Part shown: positions 63,906-64,000 of the stretch, one piece after another
Layout of the letters: each line of letters opens with the position of its first letter
Position numbering within the stretch: the stretch's first letter is position 1
Origin: Rhodopseudomonas sp. AAP120
Lineage (GTDB): Bacteria > Pseudomonadota > Alphaproteobacteria > Rhizobiales > Xanthobacteraceae
Direction: 5' to 3'
Length of the DNA stretch: 64,000 nucleotides
Assembly (NCBI RefSeq): GCF_001295845.1
Contig: NZ_LJIC01000059.1
Location: 46,568 to 110,567 of the forward strand
Made by a program: the position numbers and the translations under genes
The notes under the pieces: model-generated
Seen by the model: the letters and a program-made list of their open reading frames with translations, nothing else
Database searches by the model: none
Told to the model about the DNA's origin: nothing

Positions 63906-64000
63906 GCCCCCTCTCCCGCTTGCGGGAGAGGGTTGGGGTGAGGGAGCCCCAGGCACCGTGCTCGCGTCGCCCTCACCCCAGCCCTCTCCCGCAAGCGGGA
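63906..64000. repeat. CCCTCTCCCGC-type repeat pair, family R4, at the window end
   Basis: GCCCCCTCTCCCGCTTGCGG and, in the opposite sense, CCCTCACCCCAGCCCTCTCC with CCCGCAAGCGGGA form facing arms as at 34520-34699. The window ends inside the second arm. Confidence 0.75.

Overview
The window is high-GC chromosomal DNA of an alphaproteobacterium of the Bradyrhizobium/Rhodopseudomonas group (Nitrobacteraceae); Rhodopseudomonas is the best guess. The reasons are a DUF1476 (ATP synthase zeta inhibitor) gene next to purC, purS/purQ/purL as separate genes, a eukaryote-like NADP-isocitrate dehydrogenase, a form I CO-dehydrogenase type cluster, and several families of palindromic intergenic repeats typical of this family. 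No rRNA, tRNA, CRISPR array, intact insertion sequence or prophage was recognised.

Layout. 0-3.4 kb: 3' end of alaS, a GNAT acetyltransferase and a large AI-2E/PerM family permease. 3.6-13.4 kb: two iron/siderophore uptake loci (TonB receptor + PepSY membrane protein + small membrane protein; AraC regulator + TonB receptor + small secreted protein) flanking a Kef-type cation/proton antiporter. 13.6-21.9 kb: YnfA-like protein, icd, a TrmJ-type RNA methyltransferase carrying a DUF559 tail, DUF2147, GreA-like factor, a Fic module with a frameshift, a PEP mutase/ICL family enzyme and the zeta inhibitor. 22-31 kb: purine genes purC-purS-orf84-purQ and purL, interrupted by a photolyase relic, a TPR protein, a thioesterase and a TrpB2-like enzyme. 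31-39.5 kb: acyltransferase 3, DUF427, bolA, an HNH protein, egtD/egtB (ergothioneine), grxD, a macro-domain protein and a serine hydrolase. 40-47.6 kb: threonine aldolase, a TetR/saccharopine-dehydrogenase-like divergent pair, rpsD, an E2-like acyltransferase, murI and purB. 47.6-50 kb: an A/T-richer accessory island with a toxin/immunity-like gene pair and a membrane-anchored orphan. 50-53.9 kb: rpe, an EF-hand protein, a P1 (NylC/DmpA type) peptidase and ccdA. 54-59.4 kb: a complete branched-chain amino-acid ABC transporter (livH-M-G-F plus binding protein, minus strand). 60-64 kb: coxG, coxS, coxM and a MoxR ATPase, with no large catalytic coxL gene between coxS and coxM.

The most notable signals are not in the main genes but between them. 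Four degraded genes can be read in 'empty' DNA: the N-terminus of a YbaL/Kef antiporter (9380-9505), the C-terminus of a D12 DNA adenine methyltransferase (21186-21403, minus), and a fused scar of a DUF2256 zinc-ribbon gene and the C-terminal part of an FeS photolyase/cryptochrome (24879-25391). A Fic toxin gene is split at a run of seven G. Other points worth checking are the TrmJ-DUF559 fusion, a macro-domain gene without a normal start codon overlapping grxD, an unannotated 37-residue secreted peptide gene (45054-45167, minus), a diverged 267-bp tandem repeat (19735-20170), and several perfect inverted repeats in promoter regions.
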